DNA of 64,000 nucleotides from Oceanitalea stevensii (GTDB lineage: Bacteria > Actinomycetota > Actinomycetes > Actinomycetales > Actinomycetaceae). The notes below the pieces were generated by a model. It worked only from the letters and a program-made list of their open reading frames with translations, did not search any database and had not been told where the DNA came from. The first letter of the stretch is position 1. Every line of letters begins with the position of its first letter. Below are positions 1 to 8,773 of this stretch, one piece after another. The position numbers were made by a program, and so were the translations under genes. The stretch covers positions 78,550 to 142,549 of the forward strand of contig NZ_JACSPO010000001.1 of NCBI RefSeq assembly GCF_014837105.1. Direction: 5' to 3'.

Positions 1-40
1 GGGGGGGGGGCCACCCGCACACCATCTCCCGGAGGTCTGC

Positions 41-832
41 ATGAACGTCTCGTCCGACACGCCCGCGAGCGGGCCCTCGCCCCGCCGGGTCCTCCTCAAG
101 CTGTCCGGTGAGGTCTTCGGCGGCGGCTCCATCGGTCTGGACGCCGACGTCGTGGCCGGCGTGGCGAAGCAGATCGCCGAGGCCAACGCCGCCGGCGTGC
201 AGATCGCCATCGTCGTCGGCGGTGGCAACTTCTTCCGCGGCGCCGACCTCTCCCAGCGCGGGCTGGACCGCTCCCGCGCCGACTACATGGGCATGCTGGG
301 CACCGTGATGAACGCCCTCGCCCTCCAGGACTTCCTCGAGCAGGCCGGCGTGCGCACCCGCGTGCAGACCGCCATCACGATGGGCCAGGTCGCCGAGCCC
401 TACATCCCGCTGCGCGCCGTGCGCCACCTGGAGAAGGGCCGCGTCGTCATCTTCGGCGCCGGCGCCGGCATGCCGTTCTTCTCGACCGACACGGTCTCGG
501 CCCAGCGTGCGCTCGAGACGCACTGCGACGAGGTCCTCGTCGGCAAGAACGGCGTCGACGGTGTCTACACCGCCGACCCCAACCTCGACCCCACGGCCAC
601 CCGCCTGGACCACGTCACCTACGCCGACGCGCTGCGCCAGGGCCTGCGGGTCGTCGACGCCGCCGCGTTCTCGCTGTGCATGGACAACGGCCTGACCATG
701 CGCGTGTTCGGCATGAACACGCCCGGCAACGTCACGCGTGCGCTGCTGGGTGAGAAGATCGGCACACTGGTGACGGTCGACGGCGGTGGCGACACCTCCG
801 CGGCAGGAGACGACATGAAGGAGACACGGTGA
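41..832 (+). CDS. pyrH: UMP kinase (uridylate kinase)
   Basis: Phosphorylates UMP to UDP in cytoplasmic pyrimidine nucleotide synthesis; bacterial PyrH is an allosteric hexamer of the amino-acid-kinase fold. The 263-residue product has the N-terminal LKLSGE phosphate-binding loop, the [11 protein letters not shown] glycine-rich segment near residue 58, the [12 protein letters not shown] segment and the [16 protein letters not shown] signature around residue 167, all diagnostic. A GGAGG ribosome-binding site sits 5 bases before the ATG. The last bases overlap the frr start by four (GTGA), so the two are translationally coupled, as is usual in actinobacteria. The upstream neighbour (normally tsf) lies outside the window. 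Confidence 0.97.
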   Translation: MNVSSDTPASGPSPRRVLLKLSGEVFGGGSIGLDADVVAGVAKQIAEANAAGVQIAIVVGGGNFFRGADLSQRGLDRSRADYMGMLGTVMNALALQDFLEQAGVRTRVQTAITMGQVAEPYIPLRAVRHLEKGRVVIFGAGAGMPFFSTDTVSAQRALETHCDEVLVGKNGVDGVYTADPNLDPTATRLDHVTYADALRQGLRVVDAAAFSLCMDNGLTMRVFGMNTPGNVTRALLGEKIGTLVTVDGGGDTSAAGDDMKETR

Positions 833-1386
833 TCGACGAGATCCTCCTCGAGGCCGAGGAGAAGATGGACAAGGCTGTCGAGGTGGCCAGCGAGGACTTC
901 GCCGGCATCCGTACCGGCAGGGCGAACGCGGGGATGTTCTCCAAGATCCTTGTCGACTACTACGGCGCCCCCACGCCGCTGCAGCAGCTCGGCTCCCTGA
1001 CGATCCCCGAGGCGCGCACCGTCCTCATCCAGCCCTACGACCGCGGCGCCTCCAACGCGATCATCAAGGCGCTGCGCGAGTCGGACCTGGGCGTCAACCC
1101 CACGGACGACGGCAACGTCATCCGCGTCGCGCTGCCCGCCCTCACCGAGGAGCGCCGCCGCGACTACGTCAAGCTCGCCAAGACCAAGGCCGAGGACGCG
1201 CGCATCTCCATCCGCAACGTCCGCCGCAAGACCAAGGACGAGCTCGACCGCATGAAGAAGGACGGCGAGGCCGGCGAGGACGAGGTCGACCGCGCCGAGA
1301 AGGAGCTCGAGGGGCTGACGAAGAAGCGCGTCGACGCCGTCGACGAGCTGCTCGCCGGCAAGGAACGAGAGCTCCTCGAGGTCTGA
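829..1386 (+). CDS. frr: ribosome recycling factor
   Basis: Releases the post-termination 70S ribosome from mRNA together with EF-G. The 185-residue length equals the family norm. The conserved central [11 protein letters not shown] segment near residue 28 and the C-terminal charged three-helix-bundle stretch ([15 protein letters not shown]) are clear. It starts with GTG at a GTGA overlap with pyrH, preceded by a GAAGGAGA ribosome-binding site inside the pyrH 3' end. cdsA begins immediately after its stop codon, so pyrH-frr-cdsA reads as one transcript. Confidence 0.97.
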   Translation: MIDEILLEAEEKMDKAVEVASEDFAGIRTGRANAGMFSKILVDYYGAPTPLQQLGSLTIPEARTVLIQPYDRGASNAIIKALRESDLGVNPTDDGNVIRVALPALTEERRRDYVKLAKTKAEDARISIRNVRRKTKDELDRMKKDGEAGEDEVDRAEKELEGLTKKRVDAVDELLAGKERELLEV

Positions 1387-2298
1387 GTGAGCACCACCGG
1401 CGGTGACCCGCCGCTCACCCGCCGTCAGATCCGCGAGATCCAGGAGGGTGCGCGGCGCGCCATCGTGACCCAGGCGCCGCCCAAGCCGGCCAGCCGCGCG
1501 GGACGCAACCTGCCCGCCGCGATCGCCGTCGGTCTGGGTCTGCTCGGCGTGCTCCTCCTGTGCCTGTTCGTGCGCGAGGAGGCGTTCGTCGTCCTCGCGC
1601 TGCTCGCCACGAGCGGTGCGCTGTGGGAGTTCGCGCGCGCCGTCGGCACCCGCGGCGTCATGGTGCCGCTCCTGCCGCTGTGGGTGGGCAACGCGGGCAT
1701 CCTCGTCTCGGCCTACACGGCCGGGCCGGGGGCGATGCTCGTCGCCTTCTTCCTCACCGCGGGAGGCGTGCTCGTGTGGCGCGTGCTCGACGGCGGGGGC
1801 CCCGACGCCGTGCGCGACGCCTGCGCCGGCATCCTCGCCTCCGCCTACGTCTCCTTCCTCGCCGGCTTCGCCGTCCTCCTCCTCACCGAGGACCGCGGGC
1901 CCTGGCTCGTCCTCACCCTCGTGCTGTGCGCCGTCGCCAACGACACCGGCGGCTACATCGCCGGCGTCCTCGTCGGCCGCCACCCGATGGCCCCCTCGAT
2001 CAGCCCGAAGAAGTCGTGGGAGGGAGCCGGCGGCTCGCTCGTCCTCGCGGCCGCCGTCGGTGTCGGGCTGGCACTCCTCGCGCTGGACGCGCCGTGGTGG
2101 GTGGGGCTGGTCCTCGGCGCCGGTGCGGTCGTCACGGCCACCGTCGGGGACCTCTCGGAGTCGCTCCTCAAGCGTGATCTCGGACTCAAGGACATGGGCA
2201 CGCTCCTGCCCGGCCACGGCGGAATCCTCGACAGGCTGGACTCCCTGCTCATGACGGCGCCGGCCAGCTACCTGCTGCTCACGACGTTCGTCGGCTGA
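1387..2298 (+). CDS. cdsA: phosphatidate cytidylyltransferase (CDP-diacylglycerol synthase)
   Basis: Integral membrane enzyme that makes CDP-diacylglycerol from phosphatidic acid and CTP, the branch point for phosphatidylinositol, cardiolipin and phosphatidylglycerol. The 303-residue product has a hydrophilic N-terminal tail of about 40 residues and then multiple hydrophobic segments. The family signature is present as SPKKSWEGAGGSL near residue 200 and as KRDLGLKDMGTLLPGHGG plus ILDRLDSL at the C-terminus, which contains the metal-binding acidic residues. GTG start directly abutting the frr stop. pgsA at 41.7 kb uses this enzyme's product. Confidence 0.95.
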   Translation: MSTTGGDPPLTRRQIREIQEGARRAIVTQAPPKPASRAGRNLPAAIAVGLGLLGVLLLCLFVREEAFVVLALLATSGALWEFARAVGTRGVMVPLLPLWVGNAGILVSAYTAGPGAMLVAFFLTAGGVLVWRVLDGGGPDAVRDACAGILASAYVSFLAGFAVLLLTEDRGPWLVLTLVLCAVANDTGGYIAGVLVGRHPMAPSISPKKSWEGAGGSLVLAAAVGVGLALLALDAPWWVGLVLGAGAVVTATVGDLSESLLKRDLGLKDMGTLLPGHGGILDRLDSLLMTAPASYLLLTTFVG

Positions 2299-2331
2299 TT
2301 CCCAGGAACGCATGGAACAATCGGCACCGAC

Positions 2332-3534
2332 ATGTCGACGACTTCACCCCTCCCTCCGACGCCAGGCGCTGCCGGTGAGCGGCCCCAGCTGACCTTCACC
2401 GCGCGCCGCCGTGGCAAGCCGCCGCGCCACCTGGCCGACCTCACCCGCGAGGACCGCGCCGCGGTGCTGCGGGAGAAGGACCTGCCCGCCTTCCGGGCCG
2501 ACCAGCTCTCGCGCCACTACTTCAGCCACCTCACGCGTGACGACGCCGCGATGAGCGACCTCCCGGCCGGCGGTCGCGACGAGCTCATCAACGAGCTGCT
2601 GCCCGAGCTCCTCACCGAGGTCCACACCCTCCAGGCCGACGGCGGGGCCACCCGCAAGGCGCTGTGGAGCCTCTTCGACGGCGCCAAGGTCGAGTCCGTC
2701 CTCATGCGCTACTCCGAGCGCGCCACCCTGTGCGTGTCCTCGCAGGCCGGCTGCGGGATGGCGTGCCCCTTCTGCGCGACCGGCCAGCAGGGCCTGACCC
2801 GCAACCTCTCGACGGCGGAGATCGTCGAGCAGGTGCGCGTCGCGGCCGCGGCCTGCCGCGACGGACTCCTCACCGGTGGCCCCACCCGCCTCACCAACGT
2901 CGTGTTCATGGGCATGGGCGAGCCGCTGGCCAACTACCGCGCCGTGGTCAACGCGGTGCGCCGGATGGTCGAGCCCAGCCCCGCGGGCTTCGGGCTGTCG
3001 GCCCGCAACGTCACCGTCTCGACGGTCGGCCTCGTGCCCGCCATCGACAAGCTCGCGAAGGAGGGGCTGCCCGTGACCCTGGCCGTCTCCCTCCACGCCC
3101 CCGACGACGGCCTGCGCGACGAGCTCATCCCGATCAACTCCCGCTGGAAGGTCGGTGAGCTGCTCGACGCGGCCCGCCGCTACTTCGACGCCACCGGGCG
3201 CCGCGTGAGCATCGAGTACGCGCTCATCCGCGACATCAACGACCACCAGTGGCGCGCCCAGCTCCTCGCCGACGAGCTCCTCGCCCGCGGCAAGGGCTGG
3301 ATCCACGTCAACCCGATCCCGCTCAACCCCACGCCGGGCTCGAAGTGGACCGCCTCGGACCCCGACGTCGAGGACACCTTCGTCCGGACGCTGCGCAAGG
3401 CCGGGATCCCCACGACGGTGCGCGACACCCGCGGCAGCGACATCGACGGCGCGTGCGGCCAGCTCGCGGCCGAGCAGCTCGCCACCGCGGCCCCCAAGGT
3501 CGGAGTCCCCGAGGTGAAGGAGCCCCCACGATGA
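2332..3534 (+). CDS. rlmN: 23S rRNA (adenine2503-C2)-methyltransferase, radical SAM
   Basis: Radical-SAM enzyme that methylates C2 of A2503 in 23S rRNA and, in characterised homologues, A37 of some tRNAs. The 400-residue product has the CGMACPFCA cluster, matching CX3CX2C that binds the 4Fe-4S centre, the GMGEPL motif, and a conserved C-terminal Cys in the DGACGQLA segment, which is the methyl-carrying cysteine of the family. The N-terminus is extended and Pro/Arg-rich. There is a 33-base gap after cdsA without an obvious ribosome-binding site, and the 3' end overlaps the next gene by four bases (ATGA). Confidence 0.95.
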   Translation: MSTTSPLPPTPGAAGERPQLTFTARRRGKPPRHLADLTREDRAAVLREKDLPAFRADQLSRHYFSHLTRDDAAMSDLPAGGRDELINELLPELLTEVHTLQADGGATRKALWSLFDGAKVESVLMRYSERATLCVSSQAGCGMACPFCATGQQGLTRNLSTAEIVEQVRVAAAACRDGLLTGGPTRLTNVVFMGMGEPLANYRAVVNAVRRMVEPSPAGFGLSARNVTVSTVGLVPAIDKLAKEGLPVTLAVSLHAPDDGLRDELIPINSRWKVGELLDAARRYFDATGRRVSIEYALIRDINDHQWRAQLLADELLARGKGWIHVNPIPLNPTPGSKWTASDPDVEDTFVRTLRKAGIPTTVRDTRGSDIDGACGQLAAEQLATAAPKVGVPEVKEPPR

Positions 3535-4088
3535 GCACGCTGTTCCCGGTCGTGGGGCGGATGAGCACCGGCTACGACCGTGAGCAGGTCGAGGAGTTCT
3601 TCACCCGCGCCCGCCAGGCCTACGAGGCGGGACGCTCCGGCACCGACACCGGCCTCACCGAGACCGAGGTCCGCCAGGTGGCCTTCGACCTCGTCCGGGC
3701 CGGTTACGCGACCGGGTCGGTGGACTCGGCGCTGGACCGCCTCGAGGCCGCGCTCGTGCAGCGTCGCCGTGACTCCTTCGTCGCCGCCAACGGCCAGCAG
3801 GCCTGGATGGACCGGATCGCCGAGCGCGCCACCACGCTCTACCCGCGCCTCGTGCGCCCGGCCGGGGAGCGTTTCGCGGCGCCCGAGCGGGGCCGCGGCT
3901 ATGACCGCGACGCCGTCGACGACCTCATGGACCGGCTCGTCGCCTACTTCGACGCCGACGGCGACCTCACCGCCGCCGAGCTGCGCACCGTCACCTTCCC
4001 CTCCGCGCGCCGCGACAAGGCCTACGCCGAGGGAGTCGTCGACGCCTACCTCGACCGCGCCGTCGAGGTCCTCCTGGCCGTCGAATGA
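3531..4088 (+). CDS. DivIVA-domain protein (small, two DivI1A-type repeats)
   Basis: A 185-residue soluble protein with two copies of the short actinobacterial DivIVA-type motif: [15 protein letters not shown] near residue 14 and [14 protein letters not shown] near residue 124, each followed by a segment ending in [12 protein letters not shown] or [13 protein letters not shown]. Proteins of this kind recur beside rlmN/dxr in actinobacteria; their role is not established, although the DivIVA link suggests polar growth or division. Start ATG chosen because it forms an ATGA overlap with rlmN; the stop forms another ATGA overlap with dxr. No membrane segment or signal peptide. Confidence 0.8.
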   Translation: MSTLFPVVGRMSTGYDREQVEEFFTRARQAYEAGRSGTDTGLTETEVRQVAFDLVRAGYATGSVDSALDRLEAALVQRRRDSFVAANGQQAWMDRIAERATTLYPRLVRPAGERFAAPERGRGYDRDAVDDLMDRLVAYFDADGDLTAAELRTVTFPSARRDKAYAEGVVDAYLDRAVEVLLAVE

Positions 4089-5260
4089 CCACGCTCACGC
4101 TGCTCGGCTCGACCGGCTCCATCGGGACCCAGGCCCTGGAGGTCGTCTCCCGCGGCGGCTACGAGGTCGCCGCGCTGGCGGCCGGCGGGGCGAACCTGCG
4201 CCTCCTCGCCGAGCAGGTCGTCGACCACGAGGTGCCGCTCGTCGCCGTCTCCCGCGGCAGTGCCGCGGACGTGCGTGACGCCGTCGCCGCCGTCGCGGCC
4301 GACCGGGGCGTGCCGGCCCCTCCGGTCGAGGTCCTCGTGGGGGAGGGGGCCGCCGCCGAGCTCGCCGGCGCCGGCAGCGACGTCGTCCTCAACGGCGTCA
4401 CCGGCTCGGTCGGCCTGGAGCCCACCCTCGCCGCACTGCGCGCCGGGTCCAGCCTGGCGCTGGCGAACAAGGAGTCGCTCGTCGTCGGCGGCGCCCTCGT
4501 GCGCGCCGCGCGGCAGCGGCCCGACCAGATCGTCCCCGTCGACTCCGAGCACTCGGCGATGGCGCAGGCGCTGCGCTCCGGCACGCACGCCGAGGTCGCC
4601 CGGCTCGTCCTCACCGCCTCCGGTGGTCCCTTCCGCGGCAAGCGGCGCGAGGAGCTCACCGGCGTCACCGCCGCCGAGGCGTTGGCCCACCCCACGTGGG
4701 CGATGGGACCGGTCGTCACGGTGAACTCCGCGACCCTCGTCAACAAGGGTCTGGAGCTCATCGAGGCCCACCTGCTCTTCGACGTCGCCGTCGAGGACAT
4801 CACCGTCGTCGTCCACCCGCAGTCCGTCGTCCACTCGATGGTCGAGTTCGTCGACGGCTCGACCATCGCCCAGGCGTCCCCGCCCGACATGCGTCTGCCC
4901 ATCGCGCTCGCCCTGTCCTGGCCCGCCCGCCCCCAGCGCGCCGTCGCCGCGTGCCGCTGGGACGAGGCGACGAGCTGGACCTTCGAGCCGCTCGACGAGG
5001 ACACCTTCCGCGGGGTGCGCCTGGCCCGCCAGGCGGCCGCCGCCTCGGCCACCCACCCGGCCGTCCTCAACGCCGCCAACGAGGAGTGCGTCGCCGCCTT
5101 CCTCGACGGCCGGCTGAGCTTCCTCGCCATCACCGACATCCTCGAGCAGGTCCTCGCCGAGCACGAGGGCGTCCCCGCCGCGAGCCTCGACCTCGCCACG
5201 GTCCACGCCGCCGAGGCCTGGGCCCGGCACCGCGCCCGGGAGCTGGCAGGCACGCGATGA
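4085..5260 (+). CDS. dxr: 1-deoxy-D-xylulose 5-phosphate reductoisomerase
   Basis: Second step of the non-mevalonate (MEP) isoprenoid pathway: NADPH-dependent rearrangement and reduction of DXP to MEP, the target of fosmidomycin. The 391-residue product shows the GSTGSIGTQAL nucleotide-binding loop at residues 6-16, ANKESLVVGG, the VDSEHSA metal/substrate motif with ASGGPFR, and NAANEECVAAFL toward the C-terminus. Start at an ATGA overlap with the upstream gene. ispG, two genes downstream, acts later in the same pathway, so this operon combines MEP-pathway steps with the Rip1 protease. Confidence 0.97.
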   Translation: MTTLTLLGSTGSIGTQALEVVSRGGYEVAALAAGGANLRLLAEQVVDHEVPLVAVSRGSAADVRDAVAAVAADRGVPAPPVEVLVGEGAAAELAGAGSDVVLNGVTGSVGLEPTLAALRAGSSLALANKESLVVGGALVRAARQRPDQIVPVDSEHSAMAQALRSGTHAEVARLVLTASGGPFRGKRREELTGVTAAEALAHPTWAMGPVVTVNSATLVNKGLELIEAHLLFDVAVEDITVVVHPQSVVHSMVEFVDGSTIAQASPPDMRLPIALALSWPARPQRAVAACRWDEATSWTFEPLDEDTFRGVRLARQAAAASATHPAVLNAANEECVAAFLDGRLSFLAITDILEQVLAEHEGVPAASLDLATVHAAEAWARHRARELAGTR

Positions 5261-6570
5261 GCTTCCTCGTCGGCGTCCTCGTCCTCGTCGTCGGGCTCGT
5301 CGTCTCGATCGCGCTCCACGAGGTCGGGCACCTCGTGCCCGCCAAGCGCTTCGGCGTCAAGGTCACCGAGTACTTCGTCGGCTTCGGTCCCACCCTGTGG
5401 TCCCGCCGCCGCGGGGAGACCGAGTACGGCGTCAAGGCCGTCCCGCTCGGCGGCTACGTCCGGATGGTCGGGATGTACCCGCCCGCGCGGACCGACCGGC
5501 CCGTGCGCCGCCGTCGTGACGGCCGCGCCACCCTCGTCGAGGAGGCCCGCGAGTACGCGCTGGCCGAGGTCGGCCCCGGCGAGGAGCACCGCACCTTCTC
5601 GGCCCTCAGCGTGCCGAAGAAGCTCGTCGTCATGCTCGGCGGGCCGGTGATGAACCTCCTCATCGCCGTCGTCCTCCTCACCGTCGTCCTCGTCGGCGTC
5701 GGCGTGCCCGCCTACACCGCCACCCTCGGCAACGTCCAGGAGTGCCTGCCCGCCGACCCCGCGGCCACCGAGTGCGCCGAGGCGGACCCGGCCGCGCCCG
5801 GCGCCGTCGCCGGCCTGGAGCCCGACGACACCGTCCTGTCCTGGGGCGGGCGGCCGGTCGAGACGTGGGACGACGTCCGCGCGGCCATCGCCGCGTCCGG
5901 GCCCAGCCCGGCCGCCGTCGTCGTCGAGCGCGACGGGCAGGAGCGCACGGTCACGGTGACGCCCGTGATGACCGAGCGGCCCGTCGTCGTCGACGGCGAG
6001 GTCGTCACCGACGACGCCGGTGAGCCGGTGACCGAGCCGCAGCCCTTCGTCGGCATCGGCCCGCTCGCCGAGCTCGTGCCGCAGCCGGTCACCGCCGTCC
6101 CCGGCCGGGTCGCGGAGGCGGTGGGCGCGACCGTCAACGTCGTCCTCACCCTGCCGCAGCGGCTCGTCGACGTCGCCCAGGCGGCCTTCGGCGAGGAGGA
6201 GCGCGACCCGGGCGTCGTCGGGCTCGTCGGCGTGGGCCGCTTCGCCGGGGAGATCGCCTCCATCGACAGCGAGCGGTACGGCGTCGTCGAGCGGGCCGCG
6301 GACCTCCTCGGTCTCCTCGCCTCCCTCAACCTCGCGCTGTTCGTCTTCAATCTCGTCCCGCTGCTCCCGCTCGACGGCGGCCACATCGCCGGCGCCCTGT
6401 GGGAGGGGCTGCGCCGCCGGGTCGCGGCGTGGCGCGGACGCCCGGACCCGGGCCCCGTCGACGTCGCGCGGATGCTGCCGCTCACCTACGTCGTCGTCGT
6501 CGCGATGGTGGGCATGAGCCTGCTCCTCGCCTACGCCGACATCGTGCGGCCGATCACCCTCACCGGCTGA
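5257..6570 (+). CDS. rip1: site-2 intramembrane metalloprotease (Rip1/RseP family)
   Basis: Membrane zinc protease that cuts transmembrane anti-sigma factors and other substrates. The 437-residue product opens with a membrane segment containing HEVGH (His21, Glu22, His25, the HExxH zinc site). It has a central PDZ-like region with the DDTVLSWGGRPVETWDDV segment, and a C-terminal NLVPLLPLDGGH motif that supplies the third zinc ligand Asp, followed by more membrane helices. The context dxr-rip1-ispG matches mycobacterial Rip1. Start ATG is at an ATGA overlap with dxr. About 60 residues of charged sequence separate the first helix block from the PDZ region. Confidence 0.93.
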   Translation: MSFLVGVLVLVVGLVVSIALHEVGHLVPAKRFGVKVTEYFVGFGPTLWSRRRGETEYGVKAVPLGGYVRMVGMYPPARTDRPVRRRRDGRATLVEEAREYALAEVGPGEEHRTFSALSVPKKLVVMLGGPVMNLLIAVVLLTVVLVGVGVPAYTATLGNVQECLPADPAATECAEADPAAPGAVAGLEPDDTVLSWGGRPVETWDDVRAAIAASGPSPAAVVVERDGQERTVTVTPVMTERPVVVDGEVVTDDAGEPVTEPQPFVGIGPLAELVPQPVTAVPGRVAEAVGATVNVVLTLPQRLVDVAQAAFGEEERDPGVVGLVGVGRFAGEIASIDSERYGVVERAADLLGLLASLNLALFVFNLVPLLPLDGGHIAGALWEGLRRRVAAWRGRPDPGPVDVARMLPLTYVVVVAMVGMSLLLAYADIVRPITLTG

Positions 6571-6597
6571 GCCGTGCACGCAGGCGGTGCGGTGGGG

Positions 6598-6603
6598 GAT
6601 ACT
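6598..6603 (+). promoter_or_regulatory. possible -10 element for ispG
   Basis: GATACT lies six bases before the GTG start of ispG, the same spacing as the leaderless promoters elsewhere in this window. The first base is G instead of T, so the match is imperfect and no -35 is evident. Confidence 0.3.
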
Positions 6604-6609
6604 GACGAG

Positions 6610-7773
6610 GTGAGTACACCGATCTCCCTGGGCATCCCGACCGTCAAGGAGCAGCCGCCCGTGCTGGCTCCCCGTCGGCCCACCCGCAAGATCCGGGTGG
6701 GCAACGTCGAGGTGGGTGGTGACGCCCCCGTCAGCGTCCAGTCGATGACGACGACGAAGACGCACGACATCAATGCGACGCTCCAGCAGATCGCCGAGCT
6801 CACCGCCTCGGGCTGCGACATCGTCCGCGTGGCCTGCCCCACGGACAAGGACGCCGAGGCGCTGCCGATCATCGCCATGAAGTCCCAGATCCCGGTGATC
6901 GCCGACATCCACTTCCAGCCGAAGTACGTCTTCGCGGCCATCGAGGCCGGCTGCGGCGCGGTGCGCGTCAACCCCGGCAACATCCGCAAGTTCGACGACA
7001 AGGTCAAGGAGATCGCCAAGGCGGCCTCCGACGCCGGCGTCTCCCTGCGCATCGGCGTCAACGCCGGCTCGCTCGACCCGCGCCTGCTCAAGAAGTACGG
7101 CAAGGCCACGCCGGAGGCGCTCGTCGAGTCCGCCGTGTGGGAGGCCTCCCTCTTCGAGGAGCACGGCTTCCACGACTTCAAGATCTCGGTCAAGCACAAC
7201 GACCCCGTCGTCATGGTGCGCGCCTACGAGCTGCTCTCCGAGCAGGGCGACTGGCCGCTGCACCTCGGTGTCACCGAGGCCGGCCCCGCCTTCCAGGGCA
7301 CGATCAAGTCCGCCACCGCCTTCGGTGCGCTGCTGTCCAAGGGCATCGGCGACACCATCCGCGTCTCCCTCTCCGCCCCGCCGGTGGAGGAGATCAAGGT
7401 CGGCAACCAGATCCTCGAGTCGCTCAACCTGCGTCCCCGCAAGCTCGAGATCGTCTCCTGCCCGTCCTGCGGGCGCGCCCAGGTGGACGTCTACCAGCTG
7501 GCCGACGACGTCACTGCGGGCCTGGAGGGCATGACCGTCCCGCTGCGCGTCGCCGTCATGGGCTGCGTCGTCAACGGGCCCGGTGAGGCTCGCGAGGCCG
7601 ACCTCGGTGTGGCGTCCGGCAACGGCAAGGGCCAGATCTTCGTCAAGGGCGAGGTCATCAAGACCGTCCCCGAGGACCAGATCGTCGAGACGCTCATCGC
7701 CGAGGCCAACCGGATCGCCGAGCAGATGGGCCTGGAGCCCGAGTCCGGCGGACCCGTCGTCACGGTCAGCTGA
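6610..7773 (+). CDS. ispG: 4-hydroxy-3-methylbut-2-enyl diphosphate synthase (flavodoxin/ferredoxin)
   Basis: Penultimate MEP-pathway enzyme, a 4Fe-4S protein that reductively opens MEcPP to HMBPP. The 387-residue product has the N-terminal TIM-barrel with [13 protein letters not shown], the GVNAGSLD and SVKHND segments, and the C-terminal cluster-binding SCPSCGR and [11 protein letters not shown] motifs (Cys-Cys, then Cys and Glu). GTG at 6610 is chosen over an in-frame GTG at 6574 because the family N-terminus fits and a -10-like hexamer lies just upstream. Known as gcpE in older literature. Confidence 0.96.
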   Translation: MSTPISLGIPTVKEQPPVLAPRRPTRKIRVGNVEVGGDAPVSVQSMTTTKTHDINATLQQIAELTASGCDIVRVACPTDKDAEALPIIAMKSQIPVIADIHFQPKYVFAAIEAGCGAVRVNPGNIRKFDDKVKEIAKAASDAGVSLRIGVNAGSLDPRLLKKYGKATPEALVESAVWEASLFEEHGFHDFKISVKHNDPVVMVRAYELLSEQGDWPLHLGVTEAGPAFQGTIKSATAFGALLSKGIGDTIRVSLSAPPVEEIKVGNQILESLNLRPRKLEIVSCPSCGRAQVDVYQLADDVTAGLEGMTVPLRVAVMGCVVNGPGEAREADLGVASGNGKGQIFVKGEVIKTVPEDQIVETLIAEANRIAEQMGLEPESGGPVVTVS

Positions 7774-7784
7774 GCGGAGCCCCT

Positions 7785-8651
7785 GTGCTGGGCAGGTGGC
7801 GCCACCCCGTGGGCCCACGCGTCCGTCCCCTGCGGGACGAGGACCGTGAGGCGGCCCTCGGGCTGTGCGCTGCCGACCCCGTCGGCAACGTCCTCGCCGC
7901 CGTCCAGGTCGAGGCGCTCGGCCGCCGCCGGCTGCCCGGTGCCGAGCTGCTCGGCGTGTGGTGCGACGGCGAGCTGCAGGCCATGTGCTGGTCCGGCGCC
8001 AACCTCGTGCCCGTCGCCGTCGACGAGCCGGAGCTGCTCGACGCCGTCGCCGAGCACGTCCGCGGCCGCGGGCGGCGGGCGTCCTCGATCGTCGGCCCCG
8101 CCGATCAGGTGCTGGGCCTGTGGGACCGGCTCGGTCCCGGCTGGCTGCCCTCGCGCGAGATCCGTGCCGACCAGCCGTCGATGGCGATCTCCGACACCCC
8201 CGCCGTCGAGCCGGACCCGCGGGTGCGGCTGAGCAGTCTCGAGGACCTCGACGTCGTCGTCCCGGCCTGCGTGGCGATGTTCACCGAGGAGGTGGGCTAC
8301 TCGCCCCTCGCCTCGGGCGGCGCCTACGCGGCCCGGGTCCACGAGCTCGTCTCGACCCAGCGCTCCTACGTCCGCATCGAGGACGCCCCCGAGGGCCGGC
8401 GCGTCGTCTTCAAGGCCGAGGTCGGCGCGTGCGCGCTCGGCGTCGCCCAGATCCAGGGCGTGTGGGTGCACCCCGAGCACCGCGGGCAGGGCGTCGCGGC
8501 ACCGGCGATGGCCGCCGTCGTCGAGGACGTGCGCCGCCGCACCGCGCCGGTGGTCTCCCTGTACGTCAACGGGTACAACACCCCCGCCATCGCGACCTAC
8601 CGCCGCACCGGCTTCGAGCAGGTCGGCACGTACGCCACCGTCCTCTTCTGA
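7785..8651 (+). CDS. GNAT-family acetyltransferase with DUF4081-type N-terminal half
   Basis: A 288-residue protein. The C-terminal half is a GCN5-related N-acetyltransferase with the acetyl-CoA loop in [15 protein letters not shown] and a terminal [20 protein letters not shown] segment. The N-terminal half resembles the domain (DUF4081) usually fused in actinobacterial homologues located next to ispG. The substrate is unknown. GTG start, 11 bases after ispG, with GGAG upstream, so co-transcription is likely. The stop codon is overlapped by a perfect 16-base palindrome that probably ends the operon. Confidence 0.85.
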   Translation: MLGRWRHPVGPRVRPLRDEDREAALGLCAADPVGNVLAAVQVEALGRRRLPGAELLGVWCDGELQAMCWSGANLVPVAVDEPELLDAVAEHVRGRGRRASSIVGPADQVLGLWDRLGPGWLPSREIRADQPSMAISDTPAVEPDPRVRLSSLEDLDVVVPACVAMFTEEVGYSPLASGGAYAARVHELVSTQRSYVRIEDAPEGRRVVFKAEVGACALGVAQIQGVWVHPEHRGQGVAAPAMAAVVEDVRRRTAPVVSLYVNGYNTPAIATYRRTGFEQVGTYATVLF

Positions 8652-8665
8652 GCGGGATCCCGCTC
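8650..8665 (+). terminator. palindrome over the GNAT stop codon, likely terminator
   Basis: GAGCGGGATCCCGCTC is a perfect 16-base palindrome starting inside the TGA stop of the upstream gene. A second GC-rich inverted pair (GCGGAGGG with CCCTCCCGC) follows within 20 bases. There is no U-tract, which is common for actinobacterial terminators. Confidence 0.5.
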
Positions 8666-8685
8666 TCAGCGGAGGGACCCCTCCC

Positions 8686-8710
8686 GCGCCGAGCGCTGAG
8701 TTGTTACCCC
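8686..8710 (+). repeat. single copy of the GCCGAGCGCTGAGTTGTTAC intergenic repeat
   Basis: An isolated forward copy of the same 20-base core that builds the arrays at 25.8 and 39.9 kb, flanked by GC on the left and CCCC on the right exactly as in the 39.9-kb array. It lies between the acetyltransferase terminator and the proS promoter. Confidence 0.85.
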
Positions 8711-8760
8711 GGTGCCCACCCCCGGTGGGGCGCGCGGACGGGGTGGGGGAGCGGGCGCGA

Positions 8761-8766
8761 TACGCT
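8761..8766 (+). promoter_or_regulatory. -10 element of leaderless proS promoter
   Basis: TACGCT, seven bases before GTG 8774. Transcription would be expected to start at or next to the G of the start codon. Confidence 0.6.
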
Positions 8767-8773
8767 GGCGCGC

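Noticed and set aside
1..10. Run of ten G at the window start as a biological signal
   Set aside because: It lies at the very edge, so its context is unseen; a sequencing or contig-edge effect or half of a hairpin cannot be told apart.
4159..7818. Long open frame of about 1219 codons on the minus strand opposite dxr, rip1 and ispG
   Set aside because: It is antisense to three well-conserved genes, has repetitive Gly/Asp/Leu/Val composition and results from the lack of stops in GC-rich codon-biased DNA.
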